Below are positions 1 through 6,986 of a stretch of DNA of 12,665 bases, piece after piece; within the stretch, counting starts at the first letter, position 1, and the number at the start of each line of letters is the position of its first letter. The translations under genes were made by a program, and so were the position numbers. The notes under the pieces were generated by a model that did no database searches, was not told the DNA's origin, and saw nothing but the letters and a program-made list of their open reading frames with translations. The stretch is from an uncultured Bacteroidales bacterium. Lineage in GTDB: Bacteria > Bacteroidota > Bacteroidia > Bacteroidales > UBA932. The DNA lies in contig CAMJJZ010000030.1 in the NCBI GenBank assembly GCA_946406275.1, positions 1 through 12,665 on the forward strand, in the 5' to 3' direction.

Positions 1-2
1 TG

Positions 3-2096
3 GATTCCGGTGCCCGTGGTTCAACCCAGCAGATCAAGCAGCTCTGCGGTATGCGAGGCCTCATGGCCAAGCCCCAGAAGAGCGGCGCTGCAGGTGCAGA
101 AATCATCGAGAACCCTATCGTGTCCAACCTTAAGGAAGGCATGACGGTGCTGGAGTACTTCATCTCCACGCACGGTGCCCGTAAGGGTCTGGCCGATACC
201 GCCCTCAAGACCGCAGATGCAGGTTACCTCACCCGCCGTCTTGTAGACGTGTCCCACGATGTCATCATCACCGAGGAAGACTGCGGAACCCTCCGCGGCC
301 TCATCGCCACCGCCATCAAGAACAAGGACGAGGTTGTGGAATCCCTCGGAGAGCGCATCCTGGGCCGTACTTCGGTGCACGATATCTTCAACCCGCTCAC
401 CGGTGAGCTCATCATCAGTGCAGGAGAGGAAATCCGTGAGGACGTCGCAGCCCTCATCGACACCCTCCCCATCGAGCAGGTCGAAATCCGCAGCGTTCTC
501 ACCTGCGAATCCCGCAAGGGTGTTTGCGCCAAGTGCTACGGCCGCAACCTGGCCACTTCCCGCATGGTTGAAACCGGCGAGGTGGTTGGCGTTATTGCAG
601 CCCAGTCCATCGGCGAACCCGGTACCCAGCTTACGCTTCGTACCTTCCACGTTGGTGGTACCGCTTCCGGTGCCGTTGCAGACTCCTCCATCGAGTCCAA
701 GTACGAGGGTAAACTCGCATTCGAGGAACTCCGTACCATCGACCGCGTGAACGAGGACGGCACCGTGAACCAGGTGGTAGTTTCCCGAATGACGGAACTC
801 CGCATCCAGGACGAGCGCACCGGCATGACCTACTCCCAGTACGATATCCCTTACGGTTCCGTGCTTTACTTCAAGGACGGCGACACCGTGCACAAGGGAG
901 ACCTCATCTGCGAGTGGGATGCCTACAACGCCACTACTATCGTTGAGACCGCTGGTACCGTACGCTTCGAGAACATGGTCGACGGCGTCACCTTCCGCGA
1001 GGAAAGCGCCGACGAGTTCTCCGGAGCATCGGACAAGGTCATCATCGAAGGACGTGACAAAACCAAGAGCCCCGCGATGCTTATCGTGGACGGCAATGGA
1101 GTAGTCCTGCGCCAGTACAACCTGCCTGTGGGCGCGCACATCATGATTAATGACGGCGACAGTGTGAAAGTTGGCGACGTCATCATCAAGATCCCCCGCG
1201 CCATTGGCAAGGCAAGTGATATCACCGGCGGTCTGCCGCGTGTTACCGAGCTCTTCGAAGCCCGTAACCCTTCCAACCCTGCAATCCTCTCGGAAATCAA
1301 TGGTGAGGTCATCATGGGTAAAGTCAAGAGGGGCAAGCGCGAGATCGTGATCAAGAACCGTACAGGCCGCGAGGCCCGTTACGAGGTCCCTATGACCAAG
1401 CAGATCCTTGTCCAGGAGAACGACTATGTTAAGGCCGGCACCCGTCTTTCCGACGGCGGCACTTCTCCTACCGACATCCTGAACATCCTTGGTCCGGTGA
1501 AGGCACAGGAGTACATCGTCAATGAGATTCAGGCCGTGTATCGTCTGCAGGGCGTGAAGATCAACGACAAGCACTTTGAGATCATCGTACGCCAGATGAT
1601 GCGCAAGGTCCAGATCAACGACCCCGGCGACACCGAATTCCTCCCGGAGGAACTGGTGGACAAGTGGGAGTTCATGGACATCAACGACGCCATCTTCGGC
1701 AAGTACTATGTAGAAGACGCCGGCGACAGCACCAAGTTCGAGGAAGGCGACATCATTTCCGCCCGCGATCTCCGCGGCGAAAACGCCTCTCTTGAGCGCC
1801 AGGGCTCCAAGCTCGTGGTAGCACGTCCGGCAAAGCCTGCAACGGCCTCTCAGGTGCTCCAGGGTATCACCCGCGCAGCTCTGAAGACCGGCTCGTTCAT
1901 CTCCGCCGCCTCCTTCCAGGAGACCACGAAGGTGCTCAGCGAGGCCGCTATCCGTGCCCGCGTGGACTACCTCGAGGGCCTCAAGGAGAACGTCATCTGC
2001 GGTCACCTCATTCCTGCAGGAACGGGCCTGGCCTGCTACCAGGACATCGTGGTAGGCTCAAAGGCCGACTACGCCGCAGCAATGAACGATCTCTAG
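3..2096 (+). CDS. rpoC: DNA-directed RNA polymerase subunit beta' (C-terminal half, 5' end cut by window)
   Basis: Largest catalytic subunit of RNA polymerase in the cytoplasm. The frame is already open at base 3, reading [14 protein letters not shown] and then MRGLMAKP, which matches the region before the bridge helix in known beta' proteins. The first in-frame ATG (51) is therefore internal, not a start. About 697 residues remain, roughly the C-terminal half of a normal beta'. Visible landmarks are [20 protein letters not shown] (bridge-helix region), the second zinc site (Cys codons at 282, 504, 525 and 534, the last three as [11 protein letters not shown]), and the trigger-loop segment [20 protein letters not shown]. 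The end reads [20 protein letters not shown] and stops with TAG at 2094-2096. A hairpin terminator starts 24 nt after the stop. No frameshift or loss of key residues is seen. Identification is certain. Confidence 0.98.
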   Translation, partial: DSGARGSTQQIKQLCGMRGLMAKPQKSGAAGAEIIENPIVSNLKEGMTVLEYFISTHGARKGLADTALKTADAGYLTRRLVDVSHDVIITEEDCGTLRGLIATAIKNKDEVVESLGERILGRTSVHDIFNPLTGELIISAGEEIREDVAALIDTLPIEQVEIRSVLTCESRKGVCAKCYGRNLATSRMVETGEVVGVIAAQSIGEPGTQLTLRTFHVGGTASGAVADSSIESKYEGKLAFEELRTIDRVNEDGTVNQVVVSRMTELRIQDERTGMTYSQYDIPYGSVLYFKDGDTVHKGDLICEWDAYNATTIVETAGTVRFENMVDGVTFREESADEFSGASDKVIIEGRDKTKSPAMLIVDGNGVVLRQYNLPVGAHIMINDGDSVKVGDVIIKIPRAIGKASDITGGLPRVTELFEARNPSNPAILSEINGEVIMGKVKRGKREIVIKNRTGREARYEVPMTKQILVQENDYVKAGTRLSDGGTSPTDILNILGPVKAQEYIVNEIQAVYRLQGVKINDKHFEIIVRQMMRKVQINDPGDTEFLPEELVDKWEFMDINDAIFGKYYVEDAGDSTKFEEGDIISARDLRGENASLERQGSKLVVARPAKPATASQVLQGITRAALKTGSFISAASFQETTKVLSEAAIRARVDYLEGLKENVICGHLIPAGTGLACYQDIVVGSKADYAAAMNDL

Positions 2097-2119
2097 CAGA
2101 TCCTCAAACCCTTTTTTCC

Positions 2120-2150
2120 AGCGCCCGACCTCATGGTTGGGCGCTTTTAT
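2120..2150 (+). terminator. Rho-independent terminator after rpoC
   Basis: An 11-bp stem, AGCGCCCGACC (2120-2130) against GGTTGGGCGCT (2135-2145), has one G:T wobble, a TCAT loop and a TTTTATTAT tail. It lies 24 nt after the rpoC stop and separates the polymerase genes from the following lipoprotein gene. Confidence 0.85.
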
Positions 2151-2155
2151 TATGA

Positions 2156-2181
2156 TTTGGCCGGGATTTTGCATATCTTTG
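2156..2181 (+). promoter_or_regulatory. Possible Bacteroidetes-type promoter for the 381-aa lipoprotein gene
   Basis: TATCTTTG at 2174-2181 fits the Bacteroidetes -7 consensus TAnnTTTG. A TTTG lies upstream at 2156-2159, but the spacing is several bases shorter than the usual -33/-7 distance, so the -33 assignment is weak. Transcription would begin near 2187, leaving a 5' leader of only about 13 nt. The motif lies between the rpoC terminator and the next gene, which supports independent transcription. Confidence 0.5.
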
Positions 2182-2184
2182 CAT

Positions 2185-2192
2185 AAAAGGAG
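2185..2192 (+). promoter_or_regulatory. Strong Shine-Dalgarno-like site before the 381-aa lipoprotein gene
   Basis: AAAAGGAG ends 8 nt before the ATG at 2201. Such a complete site is uncommon in Bacteroidetes, where most genes, including cysS and the 858-aa gene here, lack one. It supports the chosen start. Confidence 0.6.
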
Positions 2193-2200
2193 ACAGAATT

Positions 2201-3346
2201 ATGAAAGCTAGCAGAATTTTGTTTGTAATGGCAATAGCCATTGCGGCACTTTCAGGATGCAGAAAGCACGACCGCCCGGAGCGTCAGCATTCCGGCAGCG
2301 GCAACGGCAACGGTGAAGAAGGCAACAGCGGCCATAATACAGAACAGGTGGTTTTCAATCTCAAGCAGAACGCCAACTGGACCATCGCCTATGGTGGAAA
2401 GGATGTGAGGGACGGATATAAGGTTGAGGTAATCAACATAGACAACGTTCCCGCAAATACCATCTACATAGTAAGCGTCATCAACCGTGAGAACTACGCC
2501 ACCTATGGCGGAGACCTCGAGAGCTTCATGAAGAACGAGCTTGAGGCAGCAGGGGACTACATCTACCAGGGTTCGCCGGAAGAAATCCTCTTCGATCCTT
2601 TCCGTCACGGCACGTGGTATGCCTTTGTAATGGCTCTGAACAGCGACCACAAGCTCACCGGAGAATACAATTATCTCAAGTTCACCGTTGAGGAAGAAGA
2701 GCCCACGGAGGATTTCAACAAGTGGATTGGTAACTGGACCGCCACCCAGGGGCAGTATTCATACGACCTCACCATCACCAGCCTGGAAGCCAACTACATC
2801 TATAAGGTAGAGGGCTGGGAGACCGGAAAGTATCTGCAGGAAGAAATGAATCAGGAGTATCTTGAGACCTTCTACGACAACGGCCGCATGTACTTCGTTT
2901 CCCAGTACATCCAGTCCTACGAGGAGAACGAAACCACCATGGAAGAGTGCTTCCTTGGAGAGGTTGACTACGACGGTATCCTGAACGAGCAGGGCCTCTA
3001 CCTCATCCAGGACGAGGGCATCGATTTGGCATATGCCGCCATGCTTGAAGACGGCTCCGCAAACATCGTCCCTTGCCAGATAACCACCAACATCGGCAAT
3101 AACAACGAGGAATTCACGGCCGATTTCTACGACATGAAGTACTTCGTATGGAGCGTGGGAGAGAAGGCATGGTTCCACTACAACGACGAGGTTGCAACGC
3201 TTCCTATGAAGATGACCCGCAACGCGGTTGCTCCTACGTCAACCAAGGCACCGGCCGTATACCGTGGCCAGAACACCAGGCCTCTGCGCGGCAAGGTCTT
3301 CGTTCCCAAGGACAAGAAGAAAGCCGTAAAGGCAGTGAAGCTATAA
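2201..3346 (+). CDS. Two-domain lipoprotein with basic C-terminal tail, function unknown
   Basis: Predicted lipid-anchored envelope protein of 381 residues. The start is supported by a good ribosome site and a type II signal peptide with lipobox LSGC (Cys20). A GNGNGEEGN linker (about 34-42) follows. Residues about 57-165 form a beta-rich domain, opening NANWTIAYGGK and closing with W-Y-A-F-V-x-A-L-N and KLTGEY. It resembles the repeated domain of the 858-aa lipoprotein at 8460. Residues about 173-338 form a second predicted beta domain, opening WIGNWTATQG, with two cysteines (250 and 292); it has a lipocalin-like look, but I cannot assign it. The last 40 residues are rich in Lys, Arg, Ala and Pro (PKDKKKAVKAVKL at the end), unlike the acidic body. 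The gene stands alone between two terminators. I do not recognise a named family. Surface or periplasmic binding is only a guess. Confidence 0.85.
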   Translation: MKASRILFVMAIAIAALSGCRKHDRPERQHSGSGNGNGEEGNSGHNTEQVVFNLKQNANWTIAYGGKDVRDGYKVEVINIDNVPANTIYIVSVINRENYATYGGDLESFMKNELEAAGDYIYQGSPEEILFDPFRHGTWYAFVMALNSDHKLTGEYNYLKFTVEEEEPTEDFNKWIGNWTATQGQYSYDLTITSLEANYIYKVEGWETGKYLQEEMNQEYLETFYDNGRMYFVSQYIQSYEENETTMEECFLGEVDYDGILNEQGLYLIQDEGIDLAYAAMLEDGSANIVPCQITTNIGNNNEEFTADFYDMKYFVWSVGEKAWFHYNDEVATLPMKMTRNAVAPTSTKAPAVYRGQNTRPLRGKVFVPKDKKKAVKAVKL

Positions 3347-3353
3347 AAAAATG

Positions 3354-3381
3354 GCCTCCCGGATTCGGGAGGCTTTTTTTT
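3354..3381. terminator. Bidirectional terminator shared by the 381-aa lipoprotein gene and folD
   Basis: A perfect 8-bp stem, GCCTCCCG (3354-3361) and CGGGAGGC (3366-3373), has a GATT loop. A run of eight T (3374-3381) follows on the plus strand. On the minus strand the A-tract at 3345-3351 gives a run of T. It therefore serves both convergent genes. The folD stop codon (3380-3382) lies at the edge of the T run, and the lipoprotein stop (3344-3346) begins the opposite A-tract. Confidence 0.9.
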
Positions 3382-4228
3382 ATCTGCTTGCCAGGAAGCA
3401 CTCAAGTGTGTTTTCCATGAGGCAGGCAATTGTCATGGGGCCTACGCCGCCCGGAACGGGGGTTATGGCGCCTGCGATGGGGGCTACGGAGTCAAAGTCC
3501 ACGTCTCCGCAGAGTTTGCCGGTTTCCGGGTCTCTGTCCATTCCAACATCTATGACGATGGCGCCGGGGGATACCATATCGGCGGTAACCATCTTGGCAC
3601 GGCCGGCGGCTACCACAAGTATTTCCGCCTGGCGTGTTATGGACGGGAGGTCTACGGTGCGTGTGTGGCACAGGGTGACGGTAGCGTTGGCGTCAAGCAG
3701 CATCTTGGCCACGGGAAGGCCCACTATGTTGCTTCGGCCTATCACCACGGCCCTCTTGCCTTTGGGATCCACGCCTATGGCTTCCAGAAGCTTCATTATG
3801 CCGGCGGGCGTGCAAGGGGACACGTGAGGGGTCTTTTGCCAAAGGCCGGCCACGTTGTAGGGGTGGAACCCGTCCACGTCTTTCTCACGGGCTATGGTCT
3901 CGATGACCTTGGCCTCGGAGATGTGTTTGGGCAGCGGAAGCTGCACCAGGATGCCGTCTACGGTGTCGTCACCGTTCAGGGCCTGGATCAGGTTAAGAAG
4001 TTCTTCCTCCGCGGTGCTTTCCGCAAGCACTATGGTTGAATTCTTGATTCCAACGGCTTCGCAGGCCTTTTCCTTGTTGCGGACGTACACTACGCTTGCG
4101 GGGTCTTCTCCCACGCGTACAACCACAAGGTGTGGAACCCTTCCGTACTTTTCAGGAAGCTCTGCAACGCGCTGCCTGATGCTTTCCTTGAGTGCCGCAG
4201 ATACGGCTTTTCCGTCGATAAGTGTCAT
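3380..4228 (-). CDS. folD: Bifunctional methylenetetrahydrofolate dehydrogenase / methenyltetrahydrofolate cyclohydrolase
   Basis: Cytoplasmic one-carbon enzyme. It oxidises 5,10-methylene-THF with NADP+ and hydrolyses methenyl-THF to 10-formyl-THF. The protein is full length at 282 residues starting at 4228 (MTLIDGKAV). An ATG at 4270 would add 14 residues with no family match. Seen motifs: S-V-V-Y-V-R-N-K with Tyr48 and catalytic Lys52; GILVQLPLP (about 92-100); DVDGFHP (117-123); CTPAGIM (139-145); the nucleotide-binding VVIGRSNIVGLPVA (161-174); and PVPGGVGPMTIACLMENT near the C-terminus. The chosen start forms an ATGA overlap with the stop of the preceding lipoprotein gene, so translation is probably coupled. 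The gene is the last in a five-gene minus-strand operon otherwise made of envelope redox proteins. This is an unusual partner set for a folate enzyme. The stop lies in the shared terminator. Confidence 0.96.
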   Translation of the reverse strand: MTLIDGKAVSAALKESIRQRVAELPEKYGRVPHLVVVRVGEDPASVVYVRNKEKACEAVGIKNSTIVLAESTAEEELLNLIQALNGDDTVDGILVQLPLPKHISEAKVIETIAREKDVDGFHPYNVAGLWQKTPHVSPCTPAGIMKLLEAIGVDPKGKRAVVIGRSNIVGLPVAKMLLDANATVTLCHTRTVDLPSITRQAEILVVAAGRAKMVTADMVSPGAIVIDVGMDRDPETGKLCGDVDFDSVAPIAGAITPVPGGVGPMTIACLMENTLECFLASR

Positions 4229-4938
4229 GTTCTTATGTCTGTTGCTGCTTTTACTATTCCGTCTATGCAAACATAAACCGCCACGTGCTGGTTCTGAGTG
4301 AGCGTCCCGGCGTTGAAGCTGAGCTCTTTGGTCTCACCGTTGGAAAACTCTCCCAGGGAGTCTCCAAGCAGGTTTTCCTGAAGGAAACCGCGGAATACGT
4401 TGTTGTGTACGTAATTATCCGATGCTCCGGTCTGGGGGGCCACCAGGCCGTCTTCCAGAACGGCGGCGGAGACGGTGTAGCTGCCGTTGTCCCCGCCTGT
4501 TACCTTCACTTTAAGGGTTCCGTCCACAAGTTCCGCTTTCAGGATGGGGACCGCAATCATTGCACCAATGGTCTTAAGTTTGGCGATGATGAGGTCCTTT
4601 GAAGTTGTTGTGGTGAGCGATTCCTTGAACATGTTTACCACCGCACTCGGATATGCCTCCACGCCAAAATGGCTGATGAGCGCCTTTCCCTGGTCGTTTA
4701 CGAACTCGTCCTGAAAATGGACGCATATGGGTATGAGCGGACGCTCCGCCGAGGCCTCTTCTATTGCCGTTGTCATCCTGGGACAGTTGACGCACCAGGT
4801 GGCGGTGAAATCCATCACGATTCCCGCTACGTTGCCAACGGGAGTGGTTTCTCCGGGAGTCGTTTCCTCTTCCGGATCCTCCTTCTGGCCAACGCAGGAA
4901 ACCAGGGCGCAGAGCAATATGAGAAGATACTTCTTCAT
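4225..4938 (-). CDS. Omp28-like thioredoxin-fold lipoprotein (CVNC active site)
   Basis: Predicted lipid-anchored thiol-disulfide protein of 237 residues. The signal peptide MKKYLLILLCALVSC has its lipobox cysteine at 15. It is followed by QKEDPEEE, which resembles the Bacteroidetes lipoprotein export signal (Lys followed by acidic residues), so surface exposure is plausible. The thioredoxin domain begins near residue 38: MDFTATWCVNC gives a CXXC at 49-52, and AYP gives the cis-proline at 97. The C-terminal half (about 115-237) is a beta-rich region with VSAAVLEDGLVAPQTG and NVFRGFL, a pattern seen in Omp28-related proteins. It matches the end of the 459-aa protein at 8355, which has AAFVLESGIVEAQTYY and NVARKVL. 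The gene starts 3 nt after the barrel gene and overlaps folD by ATGA. Redox role is inferred from the active site; substrates are unknown. Confidence 0.85.
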   Translation of the reverse strand: MKKYLLILLCALVSCVGQKEDPEEETTPGETTPVGNVAGIVMDFTATWCVNCPRMTTAIEEASAERPLIPICVHFQDEFVNDQGKALISHFGVEAYPSAVVNMFKESLTTTTSKDLIIAKLKTIGAMIAVPILKAELVDGTLKVKVTGGDNGSYTVSAAVLEDGLVAPQTGASDNYVHNNVFRGFLQENLLGDSLGEFSNGETKELSFNAGTLTQNQHVAVYVCIDGIVKAATDIRT

Positions 4939-4941
4939 TCT

Positions 4942-6507
4942 CTAAAACATCCATTGCACCTTCATGAAGGCGCCTTTGTATTCCGGCTGGTAACGGCACA
5001 CGCCGCCGGAGCATACCATTCCCTCACGGTTGCGGCCGTAGCCTGCCATAATCCTGAACCCGCCGCTGTTGTAGGAAGCGTTAACATTCCAGTAGTGGTC
5101 CTTGGTGCTTCCGTGGTTGTACATGTCGCTTATGGAGAAGCTCCAGTTGGGGGCCATTCCAAACTCCACAAGGGCGGCCATCCAGTCTTTGGTGAGTTCC
5201 TGGGAGTAAAGATACTGCAATTCCGTGTGAAGTGAATACTTTTTGGAGAATTTGTACGTTCCGTCCAGCACGAACACGTTCTGGGCGTTTGTAGCCTTGC
5301 GGTTTCCGTGGGTGGGGGAGTTCTCCTGTATGGAGATATAAAGGTTGGTCTTCAGCTTTTTGGACCAGCGGTAAGCTGCGTCGAAATAGATATCGCGGTA
5401 TGCCAGATAATTGGTTTCCCTCAGGGGCAGGACCTTGCCAAGGCCGTCTATCCAGCTGCCGCCTACGGTGAGGGAAAGGCTTTTCAGCCATGAAGGGTGA
5501 TAGTACAGACTGCCCGCAAAGCCGGATTCACCCTCTGAATACGTTTCATATGGGTTAAGGCAGGCAAGCATATATGTCTGTTGCTTGCAAAGGGCGGGGA
5601 GGTAATTGAGAGTATTTGACAGGACCTTGGTACCAAGAGTCCTCCGGGCGGCGAAATCCATATTATACAGGTACCTGTAGGTAACGCTGGCCAGGATCCT
5701 CTTGGTTGAATACATGAAGTTCCAGGTGAAAGCCCGCCCGCCTTCAAGCACGAAGGAATCGCTGCCGGTGGCATTCTGAACGGCGGTGAAATCCCGGCTT
5801 TTCAGGACCAATTCTGCTTTTGTATGGAATGGACCGTGAACCAATTGTGCCCTGCCGGAATACATTAGGACGGTTCCGGGGACCGATTCTCGGTCGCAAC
5901 TACCGGCGTTGGCTGCATTCAGTACCGTGTCAAGGTCTTCGTCAGGCTTGTTTTCCGTCCTGGCAACAAGGGAAGACCCGAGGGAAAGAGGCCCCAGGGA
6001 GAGATTCAGATCGGCCCCGCTGAAAAGAGACTTGGCATAACCCATGCCCTGGCGGGGAGCGCCGGAGAGGACGGTGAGGGAGAGTTTATCGTCACAAAAA
6101 CTGGCGGTGAGACGGGCGCCCCCTATTGAGTTGGCAATGCCCAGGTCGCGGTCTTCCCAGCTGCGGAGGACAAGGCCTGAGCCAAACTGGTCGTAGAAGT
6201 CGCCCAGCGTAATGCTCCACTTGCTCCCGTCCAATCTCACATATTTGAGCGGAAGGCCGAATCCCTTCAGGGCCTGGTCATATCCCGGTAGTGGAGAGGG
6301 GTACCATTCCCCCTGCAGGCCGGCGCTGAAATGGCCTTTTGAATAGTCCAGACGGAGATAATTGTTGGAGTGGAAACCGTGGTATGGGGACCCTGTTTCA
6401 TCGTCATAAACGGTATTGCTCTCCAGGCTGCCGGTGAGGTATCCCTGGGAGTATGCCGCTGCGGGAACAAGCAGGGCAAGAGCCAGTGCTATCCCCTTGA
6501 AACTCAT
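4942..6507 (-). CDS. Predicted outer-membrane beta-barrel protein (DUF6029-like)
   Basis: A 521-residue exported protein. The signal peptide is MSFKGIALALALLVPAAAYS, with likely cleavage before Gln21. The mature part has many alternating, aromatic-rich beta strands, and it ends in a phenylalanine (VQWMF) as outer-membrane barrels often do. From memory it resembles the Bacteroidetes family annotated DUF6029, including LGDFYDQFGSGLVLRSWEDR (102-121) and a GGVCR motif near the end. It has six cysteines (138, 204, 307, 316, 499, 504). Two pairs are close: 307/316 and 499/504 (CSGGVC). This is unusual for a barrel and fits its position between thioredoxin-fold genes. The start overlaps the TlpA-like gene by ATGA (6504-6507), and the next gene starts 3 nt after the stop. 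Function is unknown; it may be a client of the neighbouring redox proteins. Confidence 0.8.
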   Translation of the reverse strand: MSFKGIALALALLVPAAAYSQGYLTGSLESNTVYDDETGSPYHGFHSNNYLRLDYSKGHFSAGLQGEWYPSPLPGYDQALKGFGLPLKYVRLDGSKWSITLGDFYDQFGSGLVLRSWEDRDLGIANSIGGARLTASFCDDKLSLTVLSGAPRQGMGYAKSLFSGADLNLSLGPLSLGSSLVARTENKPDEDLDTVLNAANAGSCDRESVPGTVLMYSGRAQLVHGPFHTKAELVLKSRDFTAVQNATGSDSFVLEGGRAFTWNFMYSTKRILASVTYRYLYNMDFAARRTLGTKVLSNTLNYLPALCKQQTYMLACLNPYETYSEGESGFAGSLYYHPSWLKSLSLTVGGSWIDGLGKVLPLRETNYLAYRDIYFDAAYRWSKKLKTNLYISIQENSPTHGNRKATNAQNVFVLDGTYKFSKKYSLHTELQYLYSQELTKDWMAALVEFGMAPNWSFSISDMYNHGSTKDHYWNVNASYNSGGFRIMAGYGRNREGMVCSGGVCRYQPEYKGAFMKVQWMF

Positions 6508-6986
6508 TCTGTCTCAAGTACTTTTTGGAGGAGATCCTCCTCGCTGCCGGGGATGTATCCCATGTGGTTCCATACCAGTTTTCCGTTCTTGTCAAAGACA
6601 AAGACGTGCGGTATGGAGGTAACCTTCAGGGCCTGTTTGAGGGCCTGCTTCGTGTCAAACAGCACGGTTGCCGGCCAGTCACTGGATGCGGCAAGGGCCT
6701 TGGCTTCCGCTATGCTGCGGCTGTCGTCCACGCTCACTGCGTATATCCGGAGGGGGTATTTTCCGGTCCAGTCCGGCGCTACCTCTTCCAGGGCGGCAAG
6801 TTCCCTGAGGCAGGGCTTGCACCAGGACGCCCAGAAGGTGACCACGAAGGGCGATTTGCCATCGGCCAGGGACTTCACGCTCACCGCTTTCCCGGCAGGG
6901 TCTTCCACCTTCAGGTCCGGAATGGTCTGGGCATGGAGGCCTATCGACACAAAGGCCGCAAGTATGAGTAAGAACCTACTGCGCAT
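6504..6986 (-). CDS. TlpA-like periplasmic thiol-disulfide oxidoreductase
   Basis: A small exported thioredoxin-fold protein of 160 residues. The signal peptide MRSRFLLILAAFVSIGLHA has likely cleavage before Gln20 and no lipobox cysteine, so it is probably soluble in the periplasm. The redox centre is FWASWCKPC (Cys56 and Cys59), and SIPHVFVFD provides the cis-proline (126). The strand VVTFWASW, the helix after the active site, and GKLVWNHMGY near the end fit the TlpA/ResA group, usually reductases of disulfides in exported proteins. An AAAGGA ribosome site lies 8 nt before the ATG, inside the upstream gene, which it overlaps by 11 nt. The stop overlaps the barrel start. Membership in the TlpA group is clear; the specific partner and redox direction are not. 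Confidence 0.93.
   Translation of the reverse strand: MRSRFLLILAAFVSIGLHAQTIPDLKVEDPAGKAVSVKSLADGKSPFVVTFWASWCKPCLRELAALEEVAPDWTGKYPLRIYAVSVDDSRSIAEAKALAASSDWPATVLFDTKQALKQALKVTSIPHVFVFDKNGKLVWNHMGYIPGSEEDLLQKVLETE

Noticed and set aside
21..2006. Long open frame of 661 codons on the minus strand opposite rpoC
   Set aside because: It is the complement of a clearly conserved RpoC frame. Its translation is rich in Val, Leu, Asp and Gly without any recognisable domain, as expected from the codon bias of the real gene.
2097..2200. Missing small gene (DUF3467-type) that often follows rpoC in Bacteroides
   Set aside because: No open frame lies between rpoC and its terminator. The gene may be elsewhere or absent in this lineage, and one window cannot show loss.
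3148..3420. Short plus-strand frame of 90 codons overlapping the end of the 381-aa gene
   Set aside because: It lies in another frame of the lipoprotein gene and runs through the terminator hairpin. No signal peptide, domain or ribosome site is seen.
4229..4270. Upstream start for folD at 4270
   Set aside because: It adds MHRRNSKSSNRHKN, which matches nothing in the family and overlaps the preceding gene by 46 nt. MTLIDGKAV at 4228 is the typical FolD N-terminus and gives an ATGA junction.
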